Shown: positions 1 through 8,295 of the stretch, one piece after another | Numbering within the stretch: position 1 is the stretch's first letter | Layout of the letters: each line of letters begins with the position of its first letter | The notes under the pieces: model-generated | Databases searched by the model: none | What the model was told of the DNA's origin: nothing | What the model saw: only the letters and a program-made list of their open reading frames with translations | Assembly: GCF_900104305.1 (NCBI RefSeq) | Contig: NZ_FNJC01000004.1 | Span: 372,001-436,000, forward strand | Length of the DNA: 64,000 nt | Source: Filomicrobium insigne | GTDB taxonomy: Bacteria > Pseudomonadota > Alphaproteobacteria > Rhizobiales > Hyphomicrobiaceae | Reading direction: 5' to 3' | Program-made: the position numbers and the translations under genes

Positions 1-2171
1 CAACGGTGGTGGAAACCCTTGGTCGCGGGTTTGGGGTTCCGACTGCAGTTGCGTTTTCGTGCATCCTTGCCAATCTGCTTCTGTCGTTCCTGCGGTTCCA
101 CTACTCGTTCCGGATTCTCGGGCTTCAAGTGCCCATGTCCGACACGTTCAGGTCGTTTCTTGTCGGACACTTGGGCAGTCTTCTCATATTCAGTGTGGTC
201 GGTCAGGCGGTCGGTCGCGCTGCGATCCTGACGAACGCCGGTGTGTCTGCTTCGGCTGTTACATTTCTTAGTCTCGTTGAGCGCATGATAGCGCTTGGAT
301 CGTTGCTAATCTTTGCGCTCATCGGCGGGGGCTACACTCTCGGATCTCTTGGCTTCGATATGGAGCATGGCGGTCTTTACCTGCTGAATCTCTTGGTCTC
401 TCTCCCTCTGATCTTTTTGCTTTACGCGTTCTTCAATCGACGTCGTATCCGCATCCTGTTTGCTCAGCTGGCGGATCGCTTGTCGTGGCCTGCGATTGCG
501 GGTTGCTTTCTCCTGTCAGTGGTTGCCCATTGCGCGATGCTCGGTGCGTTTTATGCGCAGTTTTCCGCGTATGATCAGCCTGTGCCGGTCGCTTCGGCGC
601 TCGGTGCCCTGGCGGTCGTCATGTTTCTTGCTGCTTTGCCGATCAGCTTTGCCGGGTGGGGTATTCGAGAACTCAGCGCTGCGCACGTCTTGGGGCAATT
701 GGGGGTACCGGCTGCCATCGGCGTTGCTGTCGGCGCTGCGATCGGGATTTTGTCGTTGCTGCTTGTCGCGGTTTGTTTTGTCGCGACCATTTTCCTTTCA
801 GTACGCTCTCGCTCGCACCCCCGTTTCGCTGTTGACCGTCTAGGCGCAGAAGCCGCCAAGCATGACATCGATCGGTTGTTTGCGGCGATCATTTCTGTTC
901 TGTTGCCTTTCGCGATTATGTTTCAGGTGCGTGTTCCAATGCCGGAGCATTCCCTGAACGTGAATCTGGCAGACATTCTTGCAATCTCGGCCTCTGCCGT
1001 TCTGGCACTTACGTGGGGTTCTACCCGGAGCACCGTACGGCGGGCCCAGTGGCTTTTTGCACCGCTGGGTGCGATCACCGCGGCGATCGTCATTTCCTTG
1101 ATCGTAGGGGTCGTTTCTCACGGCTTTCTGTCGTGGGCTTTCGTTAACCGCACACTCGGTTGGTTTGTTATTCTTTCCTACGTGAGTGTTGGTCTTTTGC
1201 TGTGGGGACACGGTGGGCGTAGCCGCATTGTGCAAACGCTACGTCTCCTGGTTTCGGCCGTTGCGATCGTGGCTGCGTTACAAATTGTTTTGTTTGTGAT
1301 CGACAGCATGATCGTCAAGTTGCCACGCGATATTCTTGGGAAGGAGCTTGAGGGGTTCCTCGCCGATAGGAATGCCTTTGCATTCCAGTGCGTCATTGCC
1401 TTCATTGGATACTTTTTCTTGCGGTCCTATGTGATCTGTCGCGATGCGTGGGGTTTCAGGTTGATCCCGGCGGTGCTTGCGCTTGCGGTTGTACTCGCGC
1501 AATCGCGTACCGGATGGATTATGCTTGGTGCTTCATCCCTTTTGATCTTCGTTTTGTATCCGTCCTGCCGACGCGAACTCAGCGCTGGTGTGGTGATTGG
1601 GCTGGTCTTGGCCGTCGCGATCTCAAATGTTCCGCTTCTGTGGCAAGGCGACGGTATACAGTTGGCGCAGATCAGCAAAACCGTCGTTCGCAAGGGGTCC
1701 GATCAGGAGCGTATGGAGTCAATCGTGCAGGGTCTTGAGCTCTGGCGTCAGGCTCCATTGTTGGGGCACGGGCTTGGCGGGTTTATTCATGACCGCATTG
1801 CACATGGGCAAAAGGCGCTGGTTATTCACAACGTACCTGTTTGGATCTTGGCTGAGATGGGGCTCGTCGGTTTTGCGCTCATCGCCACGGGGTTTGTGAT
1901 GTTCGTTGGTGGCTTAATGAGCTATCGGCTGTTGCCCAACGCCAAAATTGTGGCGAATGCAGCCTTCATCTGTCTTGTCGCGTTTTGTCTTGGGGGGCTC
2001 ACTCAGGATTTCTTTTACCAGCGTATTTTCTGGTTCATTGTGGGGCTGCTGGTTGCTCTTGCCAGTAGCGCGCCGCGCTATACGGGGCATGTCTCGTTTG
2101 TGAATGAAAGTGCGGACGCCGATCACGCTGTTGACGGACGCAGCGTGGAAAGATTGTATCCTAGCGGATAG
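1..2171 (+). CDS. Flippase-like (UPF0104) / O-antigen-ligase-like fusion membrane protein, 5' partial
   Basis: This is a multi-pass membrane protein of at least 721 residues. The first ~270 residues look like the UPF0104/YbhN flippase-like domain, for example the GWGIRELSA stretch near residue 217. Residues ~400-650 look like a Wzy/O-antigen ligase (WaaL) domain, with the loop GHGLGGF near 585 and a helix rich in small residues. The family normally starts with one more membrane helix, and no ribosome binding site lies before the first in-frame GTG at 6, so the true start is probably upstream of the window. A role in exporting or ligating a surface polysaccharide or glycolipid is inferred from the two domains. 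The TAXI binding protein follows after about 30 bases. The fusion is unusual; the two functions are usually separate proteins. Confidence 0.75.
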   Translation, partial: TVVETLGRGFGVPTAVAFSCILANLLLSFLRFHYSFRILGLQVPMSDTFRSFLVGHLGSLLIFSVVGQAVGRAAILTNAGVSASAVTFLSLVERMIALGSLLIFALIGGGYTLGSLGFDMEHGGLYLLNLLVSLPLIFLLYAFFNRRRIRILFAQLADRLSWPAIAGCFLLSVVAHCAMLGAFYAQFSAYDQPVPVASALGALAVVMFLAALPISFAGWGIRELSAAHVLGQLGVPAAIGVAVGAAIGILSLLLVAVCFVATIFLSVRSRSHPRFAVDRLGAEAAKHDIDRLFAAIISVLLPFAIMFQVRVPMPEHSLNVNLADILAISASAVLALTWGSTRSTVRRAQWLFAPLGAITAAIVISLIVGVVSHGFLSWAFVNRTLGWFVILSYVSVGLLLWGHGGRSRIVQTLRLLVSAVAIVAALQIVLFVIDSMIVKLPRDILGKELEGFLADRNAFAFQCVIAFIGYFFLRSYVICRDAWGFRLIPAVLALAVVLAQSRTGWIMLGASSLLIFVLYPSCRRELSAGVVIGLVLAVAISNVPLLWQGDGIQLAQISKTVVRKGSDQERMESIVQGLELWRQAPLLGHGLGGFIHDRIAHGQKALVIHNVPVWILAEMGLVGFALIATGFVMFVGGLMSYRLLPNAKIVANAAFICLVAFCLGGLTQDFFYQRIFWFIVGLLVALASSAPRYTGHVSFVNESADADHAVDGRSVERLYPSG

Positions 2172-2201
2172 AGGTCCTTGCGTTGTTCGGGAGATGCCGC
2201 C

Positions 2202-3140
2202 GTGAAAATGCCGATTGCCAGAGCAGTGCTATCGGCGTTGTTCTTCCTTTTCATTTTGCCGGTTCAAGCTGAGCCTATTCAGGTCACCTTAGCTACGGCG
2301 ACACGAGGTGGTGGTTTTACACTGTTTGGGGACGTCGCCGCGGCTGCGATCAACGCCGCGGATGGCTCGATCTCTGTCAGCACCCACAACACCAAGGGCA
2401 GTGTTGAGAACATCGGTCTCCTCGAAGAGGGGAAATTCGATATCGGACTTGTTCAGGGCGTTGCGGCCTATGAAGCATTCACTGGTATCGGGCGCCAACC
2501 GGCGGACCTCAAAGTTATTGCGGCGATTTATTCAAGCCCAGGCATGTTCGCGGTGCGCGGCGACAGTTCCGCGAGGTCGGTGGGCGACTTGGTTGGAAAA
2601 CCCATAGCATGGGGGACGCGTACGTCTGGTCTAACGCTCATGGCCAAGTACGTGATGGATGGGCTTGGTCTCAAGCGTGATGCCGACTTTGAGCCGCACT
2701 TTCTCGAGAAGGCCGGCGATGGGCCGGGCATGGTGCGGGAGGGGCGCGTCGCGGCACTTTGGGGCGCAGGGATCGGCTGGCCGGGGTTCACCAAGGTCAT
2801 GGCGTCCGGCGGTCGGCTGATGGGCTTTTCTGCGGACGAGATCAAGGCAGTCACGGCGAAGTATTCTTTTCTTAAATCCATGACGGTCCCCGCCGGAGCC
2901 TATGAGGGGCAAAGGGAACCGGTCAACACCGTTGGGGTATGGAGCTACATCCTCGCGCGACCAGATCTTCCTGACGATACAGGCTACCGGTTGGCGAAGG
3001 CGCTGCATATGGGCCAAAGCGCAATGGTGTCTCGTCTAGATCAGGCGCGTGAGACCACGCCTGCGAACACACGGGGCGCCGCTGATGCGGACAAGATTCA
3101 TCCAGGTGTCGAGAGATACTTGCGCGATCTAGGTTTGTAG
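2202..3140 (+). CDS. TAXI-family TRAP transporter solute-binding protein
   Basis: The 312-residue product has a cleavable signal peptide (hydrophobic stretch, then PVQAEP) followed by a TAXI-type binding fold. The N-terminal GGGFTLFGDVAAAAI and the KFDIGLVQG stretch are typical of this family of periplasmic binding proteins, which deliver small organic acids to fused TRAP permeases. The GTG at 2202 is chosen because GGGAG lies 8 bases upstream; a TTG at 2178 is possible. No TRAP membrane subunit is adjacent, so this is an orphan receptor. It may serve a permease elsewhere or act as a sensor. It probably shares a transcript with the polysaccharide-type membrane gene upstream. Confidence 0.85.
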   Translation: MKMPIARAVLSALFFLFILPVQAEPIQVTLATATRGGGFTLFGDVAAAAINAADGSISVSTHNTKGSVENIGLLEEGKFDIGLVQGVAAYEAFTGIGRQPADLKVIAAIYSSPGMFAVRGDSSARSVGDLVGKPIAWGTRTSGLTLMAKYVMDGLGLKRDADFEPHFLEKAGDGPGMVREGRVAALWGAGIGWPGFTKVMASGGRLMGFSADEIKAVTAKYSFLKSMTVPAGAYEGQREPVNTVGVWSYILARPDLPDDTGYRLAKALHMGQSAMVSRLDQARETTPANTRGAADADKIHPGVERYLRDLGL

Positions 3141-3152
3141 TGGTGCGGCTTT

Positions 3153-3641
3153 TTATGGGAGCGGACGGCGCATGAAAATCGTGCCTGCAATCGGCGTGTC
3201 GTAGTAAGGCTCCGTCACCTCGAAACCGGCTTTGCCATATAGCGCAATCGCTTCTGATAATTTCGGAAGTGTGTCCAATCGTATCTCTCGATATCCGAGT
3301 TTGGTTGCTCCCTTCAGGATCCGGTTAACCAAGTGATGGCCCAATCCGCTACGGCGGGCGTCAGGCGCGACGTACAGGCGTTTCATCTCGCAGCAGGCGG
3401 GAAATTCTAACGGCCGCAAGGCGACGCATCCGATAGCGTTTCCGTTTAAAGATCGTGCGAGAAGTAGACACCCGGCGGGTGGGCCATATTCGCCAGGGAG
3501 GCTCGCCAGTTCAGCTTCGAAATTCTGATACGATAGGTCGATATTGAGGGCTGCGGCGTACGCTCGAAATAGTGTGGCCACGGCTTCAAGGTCCATCGCC
3601 GTTTGGGCCGTCTTGATATGAAAAGAGTTTTGTGTGTGCAT
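3153..3641 (-). CDS. GNAT family N-acetyltransferase
   Basis: The 162-residue single-domain GNAT protein carries the acetyl-CoA pyrophosphate-binding signature RRSGLG near residues 96-101, preceded by the β4 strand MKRLYVAP. The C-terminal part (GFEVTEPYYDTP) closes the fold. The acceptor cannot be read from sequence; relatives acetylate amino acids, small amines or protein N-termini. It is convergent with the TAXI gene with a 12-base gap and lies downstream of the GGDEF gene on the same strand, 37 bases away, so the two may be cotranscribed. Confidence 0.85.
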   Translation of the reverse strand: MHTQNSFHIKTAQTAMDLEAVATLFRAYAAALNIDLSYQNFEAELASLPGEYGPPAGCLLLARSLNGNAIGCVALRPLEFPACCEMKRLYVAPDARRSGLGHHLVNRILKGATKLGYREIRLDTLPKLSEAIALYGKAGFEVTEPYYDTPIAGTIFMRRPLP

Positions 3642-3678
3642 GCGTGAAAATGTAGGGCGTGTCAGGTGGTGCTACGGA

Positions 3679-4530
3679 TTACGTGGCCATCACCACCGTG
3701 CCGCGTCCGCTTCTCTTGCCTTCGTACATTGCGAGATCTGCGGCGTGGATCAAGTCTTCTGCGCGGCGTCCATTGGCGGGACCGATGGCGATGCCGATCG
3801 TGGCGCTGATGGCTATATTGTGCCCATTTATGCCAATCGGCTCTTCAAGTTCACGCAGGATGCCTTGCGCTAAACTCATTGCCGCCGTGCCGCCGAGAGG
3901 AGCTTCACAAAGTACGGCGAACTCGTCGCCACCCAACCGTGCGACCATGCCGCTTTTCGGAGAGCAAGACTTTAGGCGTTCCGCCACCTCGAGGAGGGCT
4001 GCGTCACCCGAGGCATGTCCCCATGTGTCGTTGATCGGTTTGAACCCATCCAAATCGATAAGGAGCACTGCGCAATCCGTGCCACGGTTCCATGAATTGC
4101 TAAGCGCCTCTCCAGCGCGTTCGGCAAAGAGTTTACGATTTGGCAGGCCTGTAAGCGTGTCATGACGCGCGGACTGGTGGGCATCTTGTTCTGCAGCCAT
4201 TCTGCGCATGAGTTCGTCCGCGCGGTCGCGCATGCGCCGCCAGGCAAAAATGAGCAGTTCGGCTATCAGGATTGACGCAAGAACGAAGATTTCTTCAACT
4301 TGCAGCTTTTTTTGTTCGCTGGGCTTTAAATCCCAGTTGCGAATGAGGTCGTATTCCAGTGCCATCAAAAGGGCCGCGAAAAATATAGCAGTCGAGAAGA
4401 AGAGATAATGGACCGGCGGCGTATGCATGACACGTTTCCAAGCGGCACAGTCGTGGCTCGAAGAAGAACTATCGACCGTGGAACTCTCCGCCCGCTCGTC
4501 GACTATATTGACCGATTTATCAGCGAACAT
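3679..4530 (-). CDS. Membrane-anchored GGDEF diguanylate cyclase
   Basis: The 283-residue product has two N-terminal membrane helices (about 41-59 and 79-97), a short charged linker, and a GGDEF domain starting near HDTLTGLPNR (123-132). The active-site GGDEF (200-204) and the metal-binding DLDGF (159-163) are intact, so synthesis of cyclic di-GMP from GTP at the inner membrane is expected. The RxxD inhibitory site that normally sits just before the active site is replaced by PKSG, so product inhibition by the usual I-site is unlikely. No sensory domain is visible between the helices. The ATG at 4530 is chosen because longer starts would run into the divergent dusA gene; no good ribosome binding site is visible. 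Confidence 0.88.
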   Translation of the reverse strand: MFADKSVNIVDERAESSTVDSSSSSHDCAAWKRVMHTPPVHYLFFSTAIFFAALLMALEYDLIRNWDLKPSEQKKLQVEEIFVLASILIAELLIFAWRRMRDRADELMRRMAAEQDAHQSARHDTLTGLPNRKLFAERAGEALSNSWNRGTDCAVLLIDLDGFKPINDTWGHASGDAALLEVAERLKSCSPKSGMVARLGGDEFAVLCEAPLGGTAAMSLAQGILRELEEPIGINGHNIAISATIGIAIGPANGRRAEDLIHAADLAMYEGKRSGRGTVVMAT

Positions 4531-4674
4531 CGTATCATAATGCAGTTGACTAGCCGTTAACTTACGATACGAGGACGGCTTTCTGCGCGGGCCCCTACCC
4601 TTCTGAAAAGGATCGTGCCGTAGTAGTTGTGGGGACCGTAGCCTGTTTAAAACAACGAGAGATCTGTAACCCCA

Positions 4675-5679
4675 GTGCAGTTTAAGCCGCATAGATTTTG
4701 CATTGCGCCCATGATGGATTGGACTGATCGGCATTGCCGGTTTTTCCATCGGTTACTGACGCGCAAAGCACTGCTCTATACAGAGATGGTGACGGCGCCT
4801 GCGGTATTGCATGGTGCGCGCGAGCGGCTGTTGGGTTTTGCACCTGGCGAGCATCCGTTGGCACTTCAACTCGGTGGTAGTGATCCGGCGCAACTTGCTG
4901 ACGCTGCGGAAATCGGAGAAGCCTTCGGATATGACGAGATCAACCTCAATGTTGGTTGTCCTTCAGATCGCGTGCAGGAGGGACGGTTTGGCGCCTGTCT
5001 GATGGCCGAGCCAGAGTTGGTCGCAAAATGCATAGCCGTTATGCGGGCACGAGTTCGCGTTCCCGTAACTGTGAAGTGTCGCATTGGAATCGACGATCAG
5101 GACAGCGAAGTGCATTTCCAGCGCTTTATCGACACGGTCGCGGATGCAGGTGCGGAGGTGTTCATTGTGCATGCGCGTAAGGCTTGGCTCAGGGGGCTGT
5201 CTCCCAAGGAAAACCGGGAGGTTCCACCGCTTGATTATGCGCGTGTCTATCGGCTTAAGTCGGCGCGGCCCGACCTCACCATCGTTATTAATGGCGGCAT
5301 CGCAGACGTCGATGAAAGCGAGCGGCATCTGCAGCATGTTGATGGGGTGATGCTGGGGCGTGCTGCTTATCAGACGCCTTACCTACTTGCAGACGTGGAT
5401 CAAAGGTTGTTCATATCCGACTCGGCTGTGCCGTCGCGGGGTGACGTCCTGAGACAACTCGTTCCTTACGTGGAACGGCATCTCGATGCTGGCGGCAGGC
5501 TCAATAACGTGACCCGTCATATTTTGGGGCTTTATCACGGTCGACCGCGTGCACGCGCTTTCCGGCGTCACCTGAGTGAGAACGCAGTTCGTGATGGAGC
5601 CCGCAGCGATGTCCTGTTACAGGCGATAGCTATCGCCGAGGGTGTTGCCGGCCAAGCAAGAACCGGCGCGGTCGTATAA
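4675..5679 (+). CDS. dusA: tRNA-dihydrouridine synthase A
   Basis: The 334-residue flavoenzyme reduces uridine to dihydrouridine in the tRNA D-loop, using FMN and NADPH. The N-terminal APMMDWTDRH (11-20) is the FMN-binding signature of DusA. The catalytic cysteine is C95 in NVGCPSDRV, and the conserved FMN/substrate residues lie in VKCRIG (~142) and FIVHARKAWL (~170). The length matches DusA. The GTG start at 4675 is the only one that keeps the complete first β-strand. It is divergent from the GGDEF gene, with 144 bases between them for both promoters. Confidence 0.95.
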   Translation: MQFKPHRFCIAPMMDWTDRHCRFFHRLLTRKALLYTEMVTAPAVLHGARERLLGFAPGEHPLALQLGGSDPAQLADAAEIGEAFGYDEINLNVGCPSDRVQEGRFGACLMAEPELVAKCIAVMRARVRVPVTVKCRIGIDDQDSEVHFQRFIDTVADAGAEVFIVHARKAWLRGLSPKENREVPPLDYARVYRLKSARPDLTIVINGGIADVDESERHLQHVDGVMLGRAAYQTPYLLADVDQRLFISDSAVPSRGDVLRQLVPYVERHLDAGGRLNNVTRHILGLYHGRPRARAFRRHLSENAVRDGARSDVLLQAIAIAEGVAGQARTGAVV

Positions 5680-5735
5680 AGGGGAGCTGCTCTTGTGCCT
5701 CAATGGGCCGGGAGAGCGTCGGAGACGTCGGGTTT

Positions 5736-6569
5736 ATGGACATCGGTATGACTTGGGCCGGCTTCAGCATGCTGGCTTTCGCGCTTCTGGCCGCGGGCGT
5801 AATCGTAGGTTTTCTCTCTGGATTGCTTGGTATCGGTGGCGGCGGCATTTTGGTGCCGGTCCTTTACGAAACCTTCGCTGCGCTCGGCGTAGATCCGGCT
5901 ATCCGGATGCACATGGCTATTGGGACATCTCTCGCTGTTATTATTCCGACGTCCCTGCGTGCGCTCATGGCTCACAGTGCTAAGGGCGTCGTGGATTGGG
6001 TTGCGGTTCGACGCATCGGCCCCTGGATCGTCATTGGCGTTGTTCTCGGCATTATGTTCGCGGATCAAGTGACCGGTACGACGCTGAAATGGGTCTGGGT
6101 GGTGTTTGGGACGCTATTTGCAGCCAAGATGGCGTTTGGACGGGATACGTGGCGCCTGGGGCATGATCTTCCTGCGTTGCCGAAGCTTGAGATCTTCAGT
6201 GTTTTAGTCGGAATCATTTCTGTTTTGATGAGCATTGGCGGTGCCGCGTTTATTGTGACCTTCCTCACGCTTTACGGACGACCAATCCTGACGGCGGTGG
6301 CAACATCGTCGGCAATCGGCCCCCTGATTGCGATACCTGGAGCTATCGGGATGATGTGGGCCGGCTGGGGGCACCCCGGCTTGCCGCCACTGTCGCTTGG
6401 ATTTGTGAGTTTGCTCGGTGCGGCATTGATCGTTCCTTCGAGTGTTTTGGTGGCCCCAGTGGGGGTACGGCTCGCACACGGCGTCTCACGGCGTAAACTC
6501 GAACTGGCGTTTGCTGTGTTTCTGGTGGTCATTGTTTTGCGGTTCCTCAGCAGCCTTATCTTGGAATAG
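5736..6569 (+). CDS. TauE/SafE family sulfite/sulfonate exporter-like membrane protein
   Basis: This membrane protein of 277 residues (288 if the ATG at 5703 is used) has about eight helices. The GLLGIGGGGILVPVLYE stretch near the N-terminus is the repeated TauE/SafE motif, with a second degenerate copy (SIGGAAFIVTF) in the middle. Known members export sulfite, sulfoacetate or related organosulfur anions; others have unknown substrates. The next gene encodes a periplasmic SoxW-like thioredoxin, which supports a role in sulfur handling, but that is inference from context. The start at 5736 has GGAG 11 bases upstream. Confidence 0.88.
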   Translation: MDIGMTWAGFSMLAFALLAAGVIVGFLSGLLGIGGGGILVPVLYETFAALGVDPAIRMHMAIGTSLAVIIPTSLRALMAHSAKGVVDWVAVRRIGPWIVIGVVLGIMFADQVTGTTLKWVWVVFGTLFAAKMAFGRDTWRLGHDLPALPKLEIFSVLVGIISVLMSIGGAAFIVTFLTLYGRPILTAVATSSAIGPLIAIPGAIGMMWAGWGHPGLPPLSLGFVSLLGAALIVPSSVLVAPVGVRLAHGVSRRKLELAFAVFLVVIVLRFLSSLILE

Positions 6570-6645
6570 GATGATGGCGTTGCTTGCGGTTCCTGGCGAA
6601 GGCTACGGCATGCCGCTCTCGGCTCCTGGAGGAAAGGTCCATAAA

Positions 6646-7323
6646 ATGCTTTTGCGACGGCTACGGATTGGCGTGACCTTGGGTGTTTTGGTGCTGGGTG
6701 CAGGCATCCCGGCAACGGCAAGCGATTTGCCGCCACCTATTGGTGTGGAAGAGCCGGCCGCAGCGCCGATCAAGGGCGAAGATGGGATCTATCATCAGCC
6801 TTGGTTCAACACCGCGTCGTTTCTCGATCTGCGCGAGGACTTTGAAGAGGCGCGAAAGGCAGGCAAGCGATTTGCCGTGATCTTCGAGCAGCGCGGTTGC
6901 GTGTATTGCGTGAAGATGCACACGGAAGTTCTCTCCAAGCGATATATCAATGATTATGTCCGGGAGAACTTCACCATCCTCCAATTTGATATGTGGGGCG
7001 CGCGTGAGGTTACCGACTTTGATGGCACGGCGATGCCTGAGAAGAAGCTTGCCGAGCGTTGGGGCGTGATGTTCACGCCGACCATCGTCTTCTTCAAAGA
7101 CGATCTCTCCGGGCTCGATGGCAAATGGGGCCAGCCACTAGAAGTTACGCGCATGAACTTGGGTATTGGTGCGGGAACCTTCTACGATATGTTCGTTTGG
7201 ATTGATCACAAGATCTACGAGCAGGACCGCAACTTCCAGCGGTTCCATCTCGCGCGGTATAATGAGCGTGAAGCATTGGCTGAAGCCAAGAAAAAGGATG
7301 CGGCCAGCAGGCCAAGCAACTGA
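6646..7323 (+). CDS. Periplasmic thioredoxin-fold protein, SoxW-like
   Basis: The 225-residue product has a signal peptide (ends near PATASDLP) followed by a thioredoxin fold with the redox motif CVYC (85-88) and the cis-proline loop FTPTIVF. It resembles SoxW-type thioredoxins found near sulfur-oxidation genes, which keep Sox proteins reduced in the periplasm. No other sox gene is in the window. The start at 6646 is supported by AAAGG about 8 bases upstream and by the signal peptide. It is probably cotranscribed with the TauE/SafE gene. The C-terminus is charged (EAKKKDAAS). Confidence 0.85.
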   Translation: MLLRRLRIGVTLGVLVLGAGIPATASDLPPPIGVEEPAAAPIKGEDGIYHQPWFNTASFLDLREDFEEARKAGKRFAVIFEQRGCVYCVKMHTEVLSKRYINDYVRENFTILQFDMWGAREVTDFDGTAMPEKKLAERWGVMFTPTIVFFKDDLSGLDGKWGQPLEVTRMNLGIGAGTFYDMFVWIDHKIYEQDRNFQRFHLARYNEREALAEAKKKDAASRPSN

Positions 7324-7350
7324 GCTGCGGATCTGTTCGGGCTAGCTGGG

Positions 7351-7908
7351 TTAGCTGTTGTTGGCCTTGAGCCCAGCGGTCTCCAGGACGAACGCGCAGC
7401 GGTCTGCGACAGATGCTTTGGGAAGCTCGACGAGGACGTATCCAAGTCTCTGATAGGTGTCCGTCATCGCGTCGTATGTTCGTTGAGCTTCGTCGAAGTT
7501 CTGCTTGCGTTCGTTGTCCTGCTCGAAAATCTCTCGCCAGGGCGGAGCTATGAAGACGCGGCCATAGCGGAAGAGCTGCGCTGCGGTTTGTACGTGGGTT
7601 GGTGTCGGTACGTTTGATAGCGTCAGATAGCCGAGAACGTCGGGAATGCCGCGATCGAAGAAGACAGGGCCCTTGAGCTCGCGTGCCCGCTCGTAAGATC
7701 GCATATCCCAAGAGAGCATCAATTCGGCGAATGCCGTTGGGTCCGTCCAGGGTAGTGCTTTGCCGCCAATGGCGGCCTGTGCCTGGATGATCGCGCGACC
7801 CGCTTCTGGCGCATGCGCGTAGCCAGATTTTGCGAGCTCGGCGATGAGCGTGCTTTTGCCGGATCCGGGACCTCCGGTGAGGATGATGAAGCGGTCTATA
7901 TCGTCCAT
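7351..7908 (-). CDS. AAA-family P-loop ATPase/kinase-like protein
   Basis: The 185-residue protein has a strong Walker A motif, GGPGSGKST (12-20), immediately at the N-terminus. DRGIPDVLGY in the middle and a late region (VELPKASVADRCAFVLE) fit the AAA_28 / NadR-like kinase group. Substrates of this group are largely unknown; a nucleotide or small-molecule kinase activity is possible. The ATG at 7908 is preferred because GGAG stands 5 bases upstream on the minus strand. It stands alone, convergent with the thioredoxin gene. Confidence 0.8.
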   Translation of the reverse strand: MDDIDRFIILTGGPGSGKSTLIAELAKSGYAHAPEAGRAIIQAQAAIGGKALPWTDPTAFAELMLSWDMRSYERARELKGPVFFDRGIPDVLGYLTLSNVPTPTHVQTAAQLFRYGRVFIAPPWREIFEQDNERKQNFDEAQRTYDAMTDTYQRLGYVLVELPKASVADRCAFVLETAGLKANNS

Positions 7909-8295
7909 ATGTTCTCCATGATGCGTGGGCGTTCGAGAGGCACACATTGCCTTACGACGAACACGGGGGGCGAGGTGAGGGTGTGGGGCTTTGGGCCGGA
8001 AGTGACCGACTGTGCCAAGAGCCGTCAGCTCAGCAACGGCAGATTGTTTTGCGGAGCAGGCTCACGCGTCAGTTTTGTAATTTTTTCGAATATCGGCCAG
8101 CACTTCGTATCGATCAGGTTTGCTGGATGTCTTGGGACGGAGGATAGCTGATGCAAGCTATAGCAACGCCCAGCTCCTTAATCGATGTTTGGTGATCGTA
8201 GACTGAAATGTGGAGGTGGCGGCTGTTCCCGTCAGCCGTAGCCGCCACCTAAGTCTCGTACCGGTTTGATTTGCGGTTGGCCGTTGGCCAGAAAA
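7909..8295. other. Gene-free interval with a strong palindrome
   Basis: No convincing reading frame is found in this 387-base stretch. Towards its right end there is an 11-bp perfect inverted repeat (8214-8224 and 8240-8250, loop 15 bases) of the form AGGTGGCGGCT. It lies just downstream of the phosphomannomutase stop codon on the minus strand and could act as the 3' end structure of that transcript, although no clear T-run follows. The rest presumably carries the promoter of the ATPase gene. Confidence 0.5.

Noticed and set aside
4547-4575. TTGACT and TACGAT words as a sigma-70 promoter for dusA
   Set aside because: The spacing between the two words is too short, and other choices of the -10 element are weak.
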